Program-made: the position numbers and the translations under genes | In this document: positions 55,131-64,000 of the stretch, in pieces | Layout of the letters: each line of letters begins with the position of its first letter | Numbering within the stretch: the first letter of the stretch is position 1 | From: Acinetobacter sp. LoGeW2-3 | GTDB lineage: Bacteria; Pseudomonadota; Gammaproteobacteria; Pseudomonadales; Moraxellaceae | Reading direction: 5' to 3' | DNA length: 64,000 nt | Assembly: GCF_002688565.1 (NCBI RefSeq) | Contig: NZ_CP024011.1 | Span: forward strand, 1,302,001-1,366,000 | The notes under the pieces: generated by a model | Told to the model about the DNA's origin: nothing | Database searches by the model: none | What the model saw: only the letters and a program-made list of their open reading frames with translations

Positions 55131-55529
55131 TTACAGTTGGGTGGATTTATTCTTTTCCATCCACCAGCGGTCGAAGTAGCGACGACCAATGCCGACAATC
55201 CCCACAAAGACAAACAGACTAATGAAGTGACGGTTGAAGGCAGGACGGTAGAACTCACCATAGCTAAGCACATTATCAATCAGGCAATACACCAGAATAA
55301 CTGTCAGCCAGTGCCATAGGGTATAGCGCTTGATACCCACAGCATAGAAGGCAATCCATAACATCACAAAGGTGAATAAGGCAGACCAGATATTCATATT
55401 GGCAGCGATGACACTCAGTAGAAATGCCACGATCGGCAACACAATTTTCAGGACGCGATCCACTTGCAGCTGATGTTGACGCTGGCGTTCCAGTACATCC
55501 AACATTTCTTTTTGATCGGGATTGACCAT
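55131..55529 (-). CDS. small membrane protein of unknown function
   Basis: 132 aa: an N-terminal helical, Gln/Glu-rich segment (about 1-24), then four hydrophobic segments, and a basic C-terminal end (FDRWWMEKNKS). I do not recognise a family with confidence; a 2TM-domain-like protein is possible. Monocistronic and core-like in composition. Confidence 0.6.
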   Translation of the reverse strand: MVNPDQKEMLDVLERQRQHQLQVDRVLKIVLPIVAFLLSVIAANMNIWSALFTFVMLWIAFYAVGIKRYTLWHWLTVILVYCLIDNVLSYGEFYRPAFNRHFISLFVFVGIVGIGRRYFDRWWMEKNKSTQL

Positions 55530-55629
55530 CGTGAATCCTTATATGGTTGCTAAAAACACCCTATTTAACAAAATTTATTCACGAAATGCCATGCTATGAT
55601 ACAGATAAAATTTTCATGAGAAGAATCAG

Positions 55630-56028
55630 ATGCAGAGCATTGGAGGAATCATTTATCTCATTTTGGCGGCTTGTCTGCTACCTTATGTATTTACTATGAT
55701 TGCCAAAAAAGCTGGGGGCTTTAAAGCCAAAGATAACCAGAATCCACGTGAATTTCTAGAACAGTCTACAGGCGTTGCGAAACGTGCCAATGCTGTTCAG
55801 CAGAACAGTTTTGAAAGTTTACCGCTGTTTATCGCAGCAGTTTTGATGGCTGAATATCTGGTAATGCCACAAGATTTAATCATGACATTTGGGATTGGCT
55901 ACCTGATTTTCCGGGTATTGTACGGCATTTGCTATCTGGCAAACTGGGCCACACTGCGTTCGATCATGTGGTTACTTTCAATGTTATGCCCGATTGCGTT
56001 ATTGCTGCTGATCATCAAGCTGATATAA
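55630..56028 (+). CDS. MAPEG family membrane protein
   Basis: 132 aa with four hydrophobic segments. Family features are ESLPLFIAAVLMA and FRVLYGICYLANWATLRSIMW. MAPEG proteins are glutathione- or eicosanoid-related membrane enzymes in eukaryotes; the bacterial role is unknown. Confidence 0.85.
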   Translation: MQSIGGIIYLILAACLLPYVFTMIAKKAGGFKAKDNQNPREFLEQSTGVAKRANAVQQNSFESLPLFIAAVLMAEYLVMPQDLIMTFGIGYLIFRVLYGICYLANWATLRSIMWLLSMLCPIALLLLIIKLI

Positions 56029-56148
56029 GTCAGTTCTGCCATCAATCGACTGATTTACAGTTCGATATTTTTAAACCAAAAAAAATCTGCAAAAACCGTT
56101 ATAATTGTCGCGGTTTTTAAAAGATTTAACTTGTTAAAGAGTGATGCT

Positions 56149-56685
56149 ATGAGCTACAGCAATATCCCAGCGGGTAAAGATGCACCAAATGACATCTATG
56201 TAATTATTGAAATTCCTGCAAACGCAGCGCCAATCAAATACGAAATCGACAAAGATTCTGATGCTCTGTTTGTAGACCGTTTCATGGGTACAGCAATGTT
56301 CTACCCAGCAAACTATGGTTATGTACCGAATACTTTATCTCTAGATGGTGACCCTCTAGACGTATTGGTTGTGACTCCACACCCAGTAGAGCCAGGTTCA
56401 GTGATTCGTTGCCGTCCTGTGGGCAAACTGAACATGGAAGACGACGGTGGTGTTGATGCGAAACTGGTTGCAGTTCCACACGACAAACTGACTCCAATCT
56501 ACAAAGATGTTCAAGAATATACTGACCTTCCTCCATTATTGATCAGCCAAATCGAACACTTCTTCCAACACTACAAAGACTTAGAACCAGGTAAATGGGT
56601 TAAGTTAAGTGGTTGGGAAGGTGCTGATGTTGCAAAACAAGAAGTACTAAGCTCAATTGCAGCTTATGCGGAAGCAAACAAATAG
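56149..56685 (+). CDS. ppa: inorganic pyrophosphatase
   Basis: 178 aa from ATG 56149 (MSYSNIPAG). The signature [10 protein letters not shown] with metal-binding aspartates is present, plus [19 protein letters not shown] in parts. Hydrolyses PPi to drive biosynthesis. Confidence 0.96.
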   Translation: MSYSNIPAGKDAPNDIYVIIEIPANAAPIKYEIDKDSDALFVDRFMGTAMFYPANYGYVPNTLSLDGDPLDVLVVTPHPVEPGSVIRCRPVGKLNMEDDGGVDAKLVAVPHDKLTPIYKDVQEYTDLPPLLISQIEHFFQHYKDLEPGKWVKLSGWEGADVAKQEVLSSIAAYAEANK

Positions 56686-56723
56686 TTGCTTTGTTATTTA
56701 GGCCATAGTTTTAAGACCTGAAT

Positions 56724-56754
56724 AAAAAAACCTGCACATTGTGCAGGTTTTTTT
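56724..56754. terminator. bidirectional terminator
   Basis: Stem CCTGCAC / GTGCAGG flanked by A7 and T7. Confidence 0.92.
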
Positions 56755-56775
56755 ATGGCTTTAAATTTCTGTAAA

Positions 56776-58116
56776 TTAGAATAATTTTACAGGAATATCT
56801 AACCAGATACGCCATTCATTGGTGTCACCAATGTAGTTACCCGCTTGGTAGTTATCACTTGCACGGTAGTATGAGTGACGAAGACGCAAGCTGGCATCTT
56901 TAGCAAAGCCAGATTGAGCAGTGTACTTAACCTGGTTAAAGAACTCACGTTCTTGTCCGTCTTTAGCTGAGTTATTTACATTGATGTCCCAGCCATAGAC
57001 ATAGGCAGTAGTCCAGTTTAAACCTGGTAAGCCATGGTTTTTGAAGTTGTAGCTATATTGAAGCTGAACAGATTTTTCATCATTACCAATAAAATCAGAA
57101 AGGTATGAGTTTGGTAGGTAGATACTTTGACCGCCGTCAGCATTACTACCGTAATCATAACCAACATTACCGAAGTTTTGTTGGTAGGCTAACATTACGT
57201 TATGTACATCTTTGCTATATGTAGATGAGATAGCCCAAATAGTGTTCCGAGTATCTTGTGTCTTTGGATCTGCAACAGTAGAAGAGTATGTTGTACCAGG
57301 TTCAAATTCAGTATGGTAGGCACTGAAATCATGAGTCAAAGTACTATCATTCGCTAAGGCATAGCTATAGTTCGCATTGATATAATGACGATCCAGTTTA
57401 TCCTTAATATCTACACCATAATAAGATGCATTTAAGGCGTCATTAAATTTATATTTTGCACCCCAAACAATAGCACGATCAAGTTCGTTACCATCACTGT
57501 TGATCTGGTCAGAATATTGGTTCTTCGTGAATTTACCAGCTGTCAGAGACAAGTTTTCAATTTCATTGCTGGTAACCAGCAGGCCTTCAAAGTATTCAGG
57601 AACTAGACGAGCAGTATTTGAAGCTAATACAGGAAGATCTAAAACCTGAGTACCATATACAGCGGTCGTATTCGATACACGCGCTTTTACATAAGCACCA
57701 CCACGAGCCCAGTGATCATAAGTATCGCCAATCCCTTTGGTAGGAATACCTTCATCATTTAAAGCTGTTTCACGTGGAATCATGCCATTACCAGCATGTT
57801 TATTGTCACCTAGTTTAAAAGATGCATCACCGATAATACCTGCACCAAAGCCCACAACACCTTTAGTAAAGCCAGAATCTAACTTAAACATAGCAGTTTG
57901 AGCAGCTGAGCTTGTATCAGTAACGACTTTACGTTCACCTGTCTGGTTATCAGTGTAATTCTTTTTATCACGACTTAAATAACCGGTACGAAACAGAACT
58001 GTACCTTCAGCATCTTCTACAAAGCCTTTCGCTTCACTTTGTTCGCTTGCATAAGCTGTAGAGATGAGAGCAGCTTGTACCAATACTGCTAATGTAAGTT
58101 TCTTTGCATTTAACAT
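56776..58116 (-). CDS. OprD family outer-membrane porin
   Basis: 446 aa with a signal peptide cleaved at about 23 (STAYAS). OprD features: GFVEDAEGTVLFRTGYLSRDKK after the signal, WARGGAYVKARVSNTTAVYG and the barrel end WRIWLDIPVKLF. OprD porins carry amino acids, sugars or organic acids and in some species carbapenems; the substrate is not readable here. Confidence 0.9.
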   Translation of the reverse strand: MLNAKKLTLAVLVQAALISTAYASEQSEAKGFVEDAEGTVLFRTGYLSRDKKNYTDNQTGERKVVTDTSSAAQTAMFKLDSGFTKGVVGFGAGIIGDASFKLGDNKHAGNGMIPRETALNDEGIPTKGIGDTYDHWARGGAYVKARVSNTTAVYGTQVLDLPVLASNTARLVPEYFEGLLVTSNEIENLSLTAGKFTKNQYSDQINSDGNELDRAIVWGAKYKFNDALNASYYGVDIKDKLDRHYINANYSYALANDSTLTHDFSAYHTEFEPGTTYSSTVADPKTQDTRNTIWAISSTYSKDVHNVMLAYQQNFGNVGYDYGSNADGGQSIYLPNSYLSDFIGNDEKSVQLQYSYNFKNHGLPGLNWTTAYVYGWDINVNNSAKDGQEREFFNQVKYTAQSGFAKDASLRLRHSYYRASDNYQAGNYIGDTNEWRIWLDIPVKLF

Positions 58117-58622
58117 GGGGAGAGAGCCTCATATATGTTTTTTTGTACTGCATCTGCTCAAAGCACACGCAGAAATTAACCAAATTGTATAATTAATCTG
58201 ATAAAAAATATCGTTTTTATGACATTCTTTAAACTAAAGTTGAGTTTTTTTAACCTATTATTCACAATCACGCTATAGTTTTTAATATTATTTTTTTCCA
58301 TAAGGTAAAATTAATATTGAAAACAATAAGATAAAAATAAAGTTTTATTGGTATATATTTTGAATCATGAAGAAAGTGTTTCAAAGTTTATATTGATTTT
58401 TTCATTTCAATTCTGAGTAGGGAGCAAAGTTATTTAACAATACTTCATAAATCATTTTTCTCTGCCAAAGAATGCTTTAACTTCTTCCTTAGTTCTGCAA
58501 TTCACTATTTTGAATAATCCTCAGTCATACAATTTTCCTTTTAAACCTTTTGGTAAAACTTTATTATTCACGTTTTTCATATTCTTAAACCCGTTTATTT
58601 AAACGTGGTAATGAGGGCGTAT
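58117..58622. other. 500-bp AT-rich intergenic region
   Basis: The region between divergent oprD-like and TorF genes is very AT-rich. Visible: a small hairpin CGTTTA / TAAACG at 58592-58605 just before the TorF ribosome site. No gene, RNA or operator that I can support. Confidence 0.4.
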
Positions 58623-59387
58623 ATGTCTCAACTGCCTAAACTCGGCTTGCTCATGCTGCTGGCTGCCATGACTTCAGGTGCTTTTGCTGAAGATACCCAA
58701 GCTCCTTCTAATGGTGAAATTAGTGCAACTATTGGGGTCGTAAATAAATATATTTACCGCGGCGGTGAGGAAAATGATGATCCAGCGGTACAGCTTGGGC
58801 TGGAATATGCACATAAGAGTGGGGTATTCCTTGGCTATTGGGGCTCAACCTTAAATTATGATCCTTCTGATGAAGATCAGGATCATGGCTTTGAGCATGA
58901 CTTTTATATTGGTTATGGTCGAGTATTGAACGAAAACTGGAGCTATAAGTCTCAGATCGTGTCTTATTACTATCAAAATGGTGGAACGGTTTATAGTGAA
59001 GATGGTTTAGATAAGCGCCGTACTACAGGCTTTGAGATGCTGAATGATGTTTCTTATAAAGACTTAACTTTAGGTTTGGGTGTCATGCTAGCAGATGTTA
59101 GCTATGCCAATGCAGGAGATGTTTATCTCAGCGCGGCTTATAGTTACCCGCTATCAAAAGACTTTAGTCTGAATACGTCAATTGGTGCTTCTCTGTATAA
59201 TGATAGCCGCGATGATCAGTTAGTTCAGACTACTGAAAGTTTTGCTTTTAATGAAGCACGAATTGGACTCAGCAAAACTGTGGCAGAAAAAGTTGATTTA
59301 AGTCTGGATTATGTTTATGGCGGTGAAGGACGTGATGGTGTGGATTTCGATAATCATGTAGTCGTAGGTGCAAACTTTAATTTCTAA
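58623..59387 (+). CDS. TorF family putative porin, copy 1
   Basis: About 254 aa from ATG 58623 (MSQLPKLGLL), with GAGGG upstream. Signal peptide to about residue 22 (GAFAED). Beta-barrel strand pattern with the family's GVVNKYIYRG and GFEHDFYIGYGR segments, ending VVVGANFNF with terminal Phe. About 40% similar by eye to the next gene. Substrate unknown. Confidence 0.85.
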   Translation: MSQLPKLGLLMLLAAMTSGAFAEDTQAPSNGEISATIGVVNKYIYRGGEENDDPAVQLGLEYAHKSGVFLGYWGSTLNYDPSDEDQDHGFEHDFYIGYGRVLNENWSYKSQIVSYYYQNGGTVYSEDGLDKRRTTGFEMLNDVSYKDLTLGLGVMLADVSYANAGDVYLSAAYSYPLSKDFSLNTSIGASLYNDSRDDQLVQTTESFAFNEARIGLSKTVAEKVDLSLDYVYGGEGRDGVDFDNHVVVGANFNF

Positions 59388-59408
59388 GTTTTGCTGAAGC
59401 AGGATTTC

Positions 59409-59447
59409 AAGGTGTGCAATATAGATTAAACATTGTGCACCTTTTTT
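59409..59447 (+). terminator. terminator of TorF copy 1
   Basis: A 12-bp stem (AAGGTGTGCAAT / ATTGTGCACCTT, two G-U pairs) with a T run. Confidence 0.65.
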
Positions 59448-59678
59448 ATGCATAAAAAATTATCTGTATAAAATATAGCCTCAAAAGGTGGCAACTTGTA
59501 AGCGAATATTTAGGAGCACAGTAGAGAAGATCAAGTACTTTATTTTTCTATTTTTTCTTAATTAAGCTGTAAAAGCTAAAATAATTTAGATTATAGTTTT
59601 TAAAATATGTAAATAAAAACAGATATTTATATAGATAGTGGAACTTTTTTAAACGAATATAATTTTATTTTTTATAGA

Positions 59679-59695
59679 TTGGCATAGCTATTGCA
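59679..59695 (+). promoter_or_regulatory. sigma-54 promoter of TorF copy 2
   Basis: TTGGCATAGCTATTGCA keeps the -24 GG and -12 GC of the sigma-54 consensus at the right spacing, about 65 bp before the start codon. Confidence 0.65.
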
Positions 59696-59758
59696 AACCC
59701 TAAGTTGAGTTTAAAAACACAACTAAATACGTCTGCGGACGGTTGGGGGAATCTAAAA

Positions 59759-60508
59759 ATGAAATTCACTTTAAAAGCTTTAGCAGTTGCAGCAGTAGCT
59801 TCAGCATCCAGTTTTACTTTTGCAGATGAGCCTACATCTCCGCATTCAGTTTCTGGCAATATCGGTGTGTTATCTAGCTATAACTTGCGTGGTAATACAG
59901 CATTACCTGAAAACGATAAAGTCACTCTTCAAGGTGGCTTAGATTATAGTCATGCTTCAGGCTTATATGCAGGTTGGTGGACTTCTACACTCGATGGCGA
60001 TGACGCTTACCCAGATCAAGCAAACCCAATGGAGCATGATTTCTATGTCGGTTATAATGGCAGTATTAACGAAGATTTAGGCTTTACTTTAGGTACAACC
60101 TATTATTATTACTATGATGTAGGTACAAGTGATTTTAATGGGTTTGAGTTACTTTTAGGCTTGAACTATAAAGATGCGAGCTTAACTGCACAAACTTTAT
60201 TAGAAGATACAGGTTGGGGTAATACAGGCGATACTTATTTCCTTGCATCATATAGTTATGCTTTACCAAAAGACTTTAGTCTTAATTCCTCATTAGGTCT
60301 TTATTATTATTCTGATAGTGGTGACTTTGAGGGCGAGAACTATATTACAACCGAAGATTTCAACTTCCGTCATTTAACCGTAGGATTAAGTAAGCCGATT
60401 GCAGATACTGGCGTGACAGCAAGCATGGATTATATTATTGGCGGTAAATTGCGTGATGATACTGATCTAAAAAATAAAGTGGTACTTGGTCTAAGTTATA
60501 GTTTCTAA
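59759..60508 (+). CDS. TorF family putative porin, copy 2
   Basis: 249 aa from ATG 59759 (MKFTLKALAV), with a signal peptide cleaved near FTFADE. Same family as the preceding gene (EHDFYVGYNG, FELLLGLNYKDASL, barrel end KVVLGLSYSF). The upstream frame lacks a signal so the shorter start is better. A sigma-54 type promoter precedes it, which suggests nitrogen control. Confidence 0.87.
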   Translation: MKFTLKALAVAAVASASSFTFADEPTSPHSVSGNIGVLSSYNLRGNTALPENDKVTLQGGLDYSHASGLYAGWWTSTLDGDDAYPDQANPMEHDFYVGYNGSINEDLGFTLGTTYYYYYDVGTSDFNGFELLLGLNYKDASLTAQTLLEDTGWGNTGDTYFLASYSYALPKDFSLNSSLGLYYYSDSGDFEGENYITTEDFNFRHLTVGLSKPIADTGVTASMDYIIGGKLRDDTDLKNKVVLGLSYSF

Positions 60509-60520
60509 TTCTACTAAATA

Positions 60521-60547
60521 AAAAAGGCGACAAATGTCGCCTTTTTT
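60521..60547. terminator. bidirectional terminator
   Basis: Stem AAAAAGGCGACA / TGTCGCCTTTTT with a 2-nt loop, between convergent genes. Confidence 0.9.
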
Positions 60548-60560
60548 ATTATCTAAACGT

Positions 60561-62048
60561 TTAGCTTTGCTGACTCCGATAAGACAGGGCTTCTGATAAA
60601 TGCTGAGTCTGGATTTCCGGACTTTCAGCCAGATCAGCAATGGTTCGTGCTACACGTAATACCCGATGATAAGCGCGTGCAGATAAATTTAGTTTCTGTT
60701 GAGCAAGTTCAAACATTTTGCTCGCTTGCTGATTCAACGGTGCAAATTGTTCAAGTTGTTTAGGATTTAAACTCATATTCAGTTTATTTTGTCTTTGCAT
60801 TTGTAGTTCATAAGCAGTTATCACACGCGCTCTGACTGTGGCAGAGTCTTCTCCCGGCTGTGTGCTCTGTAATTCATGAGCCTGGAGTGGCGGTACATCA
60901 ATATGTAAATCAATCCGATCCAGTAATGGTCCTGAAATCCGGTTCTGATAACGTTTAATCATTTCTGGAGAACACTGGCAGCGAATATCCTGATTAAAAG
61001 CATAGCCACAAGGGCAGGGGTTCATCGCTGCAACCAGTTGAAAGTTGGCTGGAAAAGTAATTTGCCGTGAGGCACGCGAAATCACAATTTCTTTAGATTC
61101 TAAAGGTTGACGTAGAACTTCGAGAACTTTCCTATCAAATTCCGGCAACTCATCCAAAAATAAAACCCCTAGATGTGCGAGCGTAATTTCGCCCGGTTTG
61201 GGATGAGAGCCTCCACCCACGAGTGCTACTGCAGACGCAGTATGATGCGGGGCGCGGAAAGGTCTCTGTCCAAAAGGGTGATTGCTATTGGCAATCGAGT
61301 AAATACTGGCAACTTCCAGATTTTCCTGAGTATTGAGGGGTGGCAAGATACTCGCCAACCGTGAAGCCAATAAAGTTTTACCAGTTCCCGGTGGCCCTCT
61401 AAATAGTAAAGAATGTCCACCCGCAGCAGCAATTTCCAGAGCCCGTCTTGGACGCAGTTGACCTTTAACATCGGCTAAATCAAAACGAGAGTCTGAATGA
61501 TTGATCTGTAGCTGAGCATTCATCTGGGCTAAAGGGGCGAACTTGCTTAAATGATCACAGACTTCTTTCAAATGAGTGGCGGCAAAGACACGGAAATCAG
61601 GTAACTGACAGGCTTCTTGAGCATTTTCTTTAGGTAGAATCAGTTCATGCTGTGATTGTTGGCAGGCAATGGCAATACTGAGCGTACCGGTTATTGGACG
61701 GAGTTGACCATCCAGCGCCAGTTCACCAATGAATTCCATACCATCTGTACAGTTTTCAGGGAGTTGACCTGAAGCCAGTAGAATTCCTAAAGCAATCGGT
61801 AGATCTAAACGTGAACCATCTTTGGGCAGATCAGCAGGGGCAAGATTAATCGTCAGACGTTTGGTTGGGAACTGATAACCACTATTCAAAATGGCTGAGC
61901 GAACCCGGTCTTTACTTTCCCGAACTGCCGCTTCAGGCAGACCGACAATGGTTAAAGAGGGCATGCCCTGACTAACATGCACTTCGACTTCAATTAAAGG
62001 GGCATGCAGACCCAGCAAACCCCGAGTATGGATTTTAGCAAAAGACAT
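60561..62048 (-). CDS. comM: ComM/YifB AAA+ ATPase
   Basis: 495 aa Mg-chelatase-like AAA+ protein. The N-terminal Lon-like domain (EVHVSQGMPSLTIVGLPEAAVRES, in parts), Walker A GPPGTGKT, FLDELPEFDR Walker B and the NPCPCG ... CQC zinc-finger-like motif are present, all intact. It is a helicase that helps DNA integration during natural transformation. In A. baumannii, comM is the usual insertion site of AbaR resistance islands; here it is uninterrupted. Confidence 0.94.
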   Translation of the reverse strand: MSFAKIHTRGLLGLHAPLIEVEVHVSQGMPSLTIVGLPEAAVRESKDRVRSAILNSGYQFPTKRLTINLAPADLPKDGSRLDLPIALGILLASGQLPENCTDGMEFIGELALDGQLRPITGTLSIAIACQQSQHELILPKENAQEACQLPDFRVFAATHLKEVCDHLSKFAPLAQMNAQLQINHSDSRFDLADVKGQLRPRRALEIAAAGGHSLLFRGPPGTGKTLLASRLASILPPLNTQENLEVASIYSIANSNHPFGQRPFRAPHHTASAVALVGGGSHPKPGEITLAHLGVLFLDELPEFDRKVLEVLRQPLESKEIVISRASRQITFPANFQLVAAMNPCPCGYAFNQDIRCQCSPEMIKRYQNRISGPLLDRIDLHIDVPPLQAHELQSTQPGEDSATVRARVITAYELQMQRQNKLNMSLNPKQLEQFAPLNQQASKMFELAQQKLNLSARAYHRVLRVARTIADLAESPEIQTQHLSEALSYRSQQS

Positions 62049-62112
62049 TTGTTGTTCCGTTTTGGTGCGTTATTATTGTTCGTTATTTGTCTTTTATGCA
62101 CTTTGCTGGTGC

Positions 62113-62340
62113 TTATTTTTTGTTCAATACTTTTTCTTCAAGTGATTCTACTTGTTTAAGCAACTCATTTAAACGCTGATTCGCCTGATTAAGGGCGGTA
62201 CGCTGGCGTTCAATTTCCTCTTTTGAGACCAGATCCATTTTACTGACTGCTTCGTTTAATAAGGCACGAAGATTGTGTTCAAGATCTTTTTTTGGTTCTT
62301 CGATTTGTTGCAAGATTGCTTGTAATAAAGTTTCAATCAT
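62113..62340 (-). CDS. ubiK: UbiK accessory factor
   Basis: 75 aa from ATG 62340 (MIETLLQAIL). Helical with a C-terminal coiled coil (LNQANQRLNELLKQVESLEEKV, in parts), the BMFP/YqiC family. It helps the UbiJ-containing ubiquinone synthesis complex under aerobic conditions. The frame is open upstream but the standard start fits. Confidence 0.9.
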   Translation of the reverse strand: MIETLLQAILQQIEEPKKDLEHNLRALLNEAVSKMDLVSKEEIERQRTALNQANQRLNELLKQVESLEEKVLNKK

Positions 62341-62558
62341 TGTGTAGTCCATAGGGATGGAAATGAGCGCACAGTTTAGCACCGCAAGGATCAAGACTAT
62401 AGTATTTCAGACAAAATATGGGATTAGTCAGTAATTATTATCATAAAAGACCACATAAAAAAGACTAAAATTTGAAGATTCAAAAGATTTATAAGTATAA
62501 AATAATGTTCAGGGAAACCGCATGTCGAGCTTTCTAATTTCCCCCGACCTTAGAAATC

Positions 62559-62575
62559 TTGGCATGAAATTTGAA
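62559..62575 (+). promoter_or_regulatory. candidate sigma-54 promoter of glnK-amtB
   Basis: TTGGCATGAAATTTGAA fits the -24/-12 consensus (TTGGCACG N4 TTGCA) except that the -12 GC is GA. It lies 41 bp before glnK, as expected for an NtrC-controlled operon. Confidence 0.6.
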
Positions 62576-62580
62576 CATAA

Positions 62581-62955
<375 letters not shown>

Positions 62956-63014
62956 TTTGGCACAAAGTTTGCTGAGTAGCGAATAACTCACAAAAACTTG
63001 GTTGGGGGATACGA

Positions 63015-64000
63015 ATGAAAAAAATACTACTCGCGTTGGGTCTGTCCAGCGCACTTTTGGGCGGTTCTGTTGCCTGGGCTGAAGAAGCCGCATCAGTAGC
63101 CGCTCCAACAGAGGAAGTTGCTTTAGTTGATGCAACTGAGACTCCAGATACTACAGAAATCACTGCTGTTGAAGCAGTAGAAACAGCGCCGGTTGAAGAA
63201 GCGGCAGCTGCAGAAGAAGAAGCAACACTTGATACAGGTGATACTGCCTGGATTTTAACATCAACAGCCCTTGTTTTACTCATGACCATTCCAGGTTTAG
63301 CCCTGTTTTATGGCGGTATGGTACGTAAGAAAAACGTACTCGGTACTATGGCGCATAGCTTTATCGCAGCTGCAGTAGTGAGTATTGTCTGGGTGGTGAT
63401 TGGTTATACCCTGGCATTTGGTGAAGGCAATGCCTTTATCGGTAGCCTGGATAAATTTATGCTGTCCGGTATTACCACAGAGGCACTTTCAGGCACGATT
63501 CCTGAAATCCTGTTTGTAATTTTCCAAATGACGTTTGCGATTATTACGGTTGCCATCATCAGTGGTTCTATTGCTGAACGTATGAAGTTTGGTGCTTTTG
63601 TCGCATTCATCACACTTTGGGTGATCTTGGTGTATGCACCAATTACGCATTGGGTATGGGGCGGCGGCTGGTTAGGCAATGACGGTGCGCTTGACTTCGC
63701 TGGTGGTACAGTCGTTCACATTAACTCAGGTGTGGCAGGTCTGGTTGCAGCTTACATGCTGGGCTCTCGTATGGGTCTTGGCCGTGAATCTATGGCACCA
63801 CACAACCTGACTTTAACAGTCGTCGGTGCAAGCTTACTGTGGGTAGGTTGGTTCGGTTTCAATGGTGGTTCAGCACTAGGTGCGAATGGTTCTGCAGGTT
63901 ATGCACTCGTGGTTACACAAGTGGCAGCGGCAGCGGCAGCGATCTCTTGGTTAATTACTGAAAAAGTTGCACGTGGTAAAGCATCTGTATTGGGTGGTGC
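63015..64000 (+). CDS. amtB: ammonium transporter AmtB (5' part, runs off the window)
   Basis: Starts ATG 63015; 328 codons are visible and open at the end. Signal peptide about 1-22 (SVAWAEE), then a 50-residue Ala/Glu/Thr-rich acidic linker (about 23-73), then TM helices with AmtB motifs: [54 protein letters not shown] and [14 protein letters not shown]. It conducts ammonium, regulated by GlnK. The acidic linker is unusually long. Confidence 0.95.
   Translation, partial: MKKILLALGLSSALLGGSVAWAEEAASVAAPTEEVALVDATETPDTTEITAVEAVETAPVEEAAAAEEEATLDTGDTAWILTSTALVLLMTIPGLALFYGGMVRKKNVLGTMAHSFIAAAVVSIVWVVIGYTLAFGEGNAFIGSLDKFMLSGITTEALSGTIPEILFVIFQMTFAIITVAIISGSIAERMKFGAFVAFITLWVILVYAPITHWVWGGGWLGNDGALDFAGGTVVHINSGVAGLVAAYMLGSRMGLGRESMAPHNLTLTVVGASLLWVGWFGFNGGSALGANGSAGYALVVTQVAAAAAAISWLITEKVARGKASVLGG

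Overview
The window is a piece of an Acinetobacter chromosome. The evidence is the 16S gene, the atpIBEFHAGDC operon, the divergent zur-znuCB / znuA locus, and a gene set typical of the genus (TorF and OprD porins, a TonB copper receptor, glnK-amtB, comM, dprA). Most of it looks like core genome of moderate GC. Two stretches are clearly AT-richer and look acquired: 1-2360 and about 15500-17200. One complete rRNA operon (27.2-33.2 kb) lies in the middle.

Layout. (1) 1-2.4 kb is the AT-rich end of what is probably a type VI secretion cargo island: the tail of an unknown gene, a GH19-type peptidoglycan hydrolase with repeated beta-sandwich-like N-terminal modules, and a small exported protein that is a good immunity candidate. 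(2) 2.4-8.1 kb holds a DyP peroxidase, a LysE exporter, PpnP, and the zinc uptake locus around a Zur box. (3) 8.1-15.5 kb is the F1Fo ATP synthase operon, with a near-consensus promoter and a terminator. (4) 15.5-17.2 kb is an inserted two-gene cassette: an HTH plus ImmA/IrrE metallopeptidase followed by a PIN-like DUF4411 protein. (5) 17.3-27 kb holds a lipoprotein, an RcnB-like protein, glutathione peroxidase, an EamA exporter, tsaC-dprA-LysM on the minus strand, def, and a DUF2946/TonB copper receptor pair. A candidate small RNA lies between the exporter and tsaC. (6) 27.2-33.2 kb is rrn: 16S, tRNA-Ile(GAU), tRNA-Ala(UGC), 23S, 5S. (7) 33.3-50.9 kb carries transporters and housekeeping genes: four MFS proteins, YgiQ, DUF2726, RidA, DinB, MBL, GH25, a PiT-like membrane protein behind a Pho box, LOG, TerC-CBS, YchJ and TRIC. 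(8) 51-64 kb has parC, fadD, ppa, an OprD porin, two tandem TorF porins, comM, ubiK, glnK and the 5' part of amtB.

Regulation readable from sequence: Zur on znuA and zur-znuCB; a probable PhoB box upstream of the PiT-like gene; sigma-54 type -24/-12 elements before glnK-amtB and before the second TorF porin, suggesting nitrogen control of that porin; and a possible Fur-type box before the candidate sRNA. Most convergent gene pairs are separated by hairpin terminators that can work in both directions.

Best leads for something undescribed are the GH19 effector/immunity pair, the HTH-ImmA/PIN cassette, the candidate sRNA at about 20.59-20.72 kb, the Pho-box PiT-like protein, and the sigma-54 TorF porin. 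All assignments come from reading the sequence; no database search was run.
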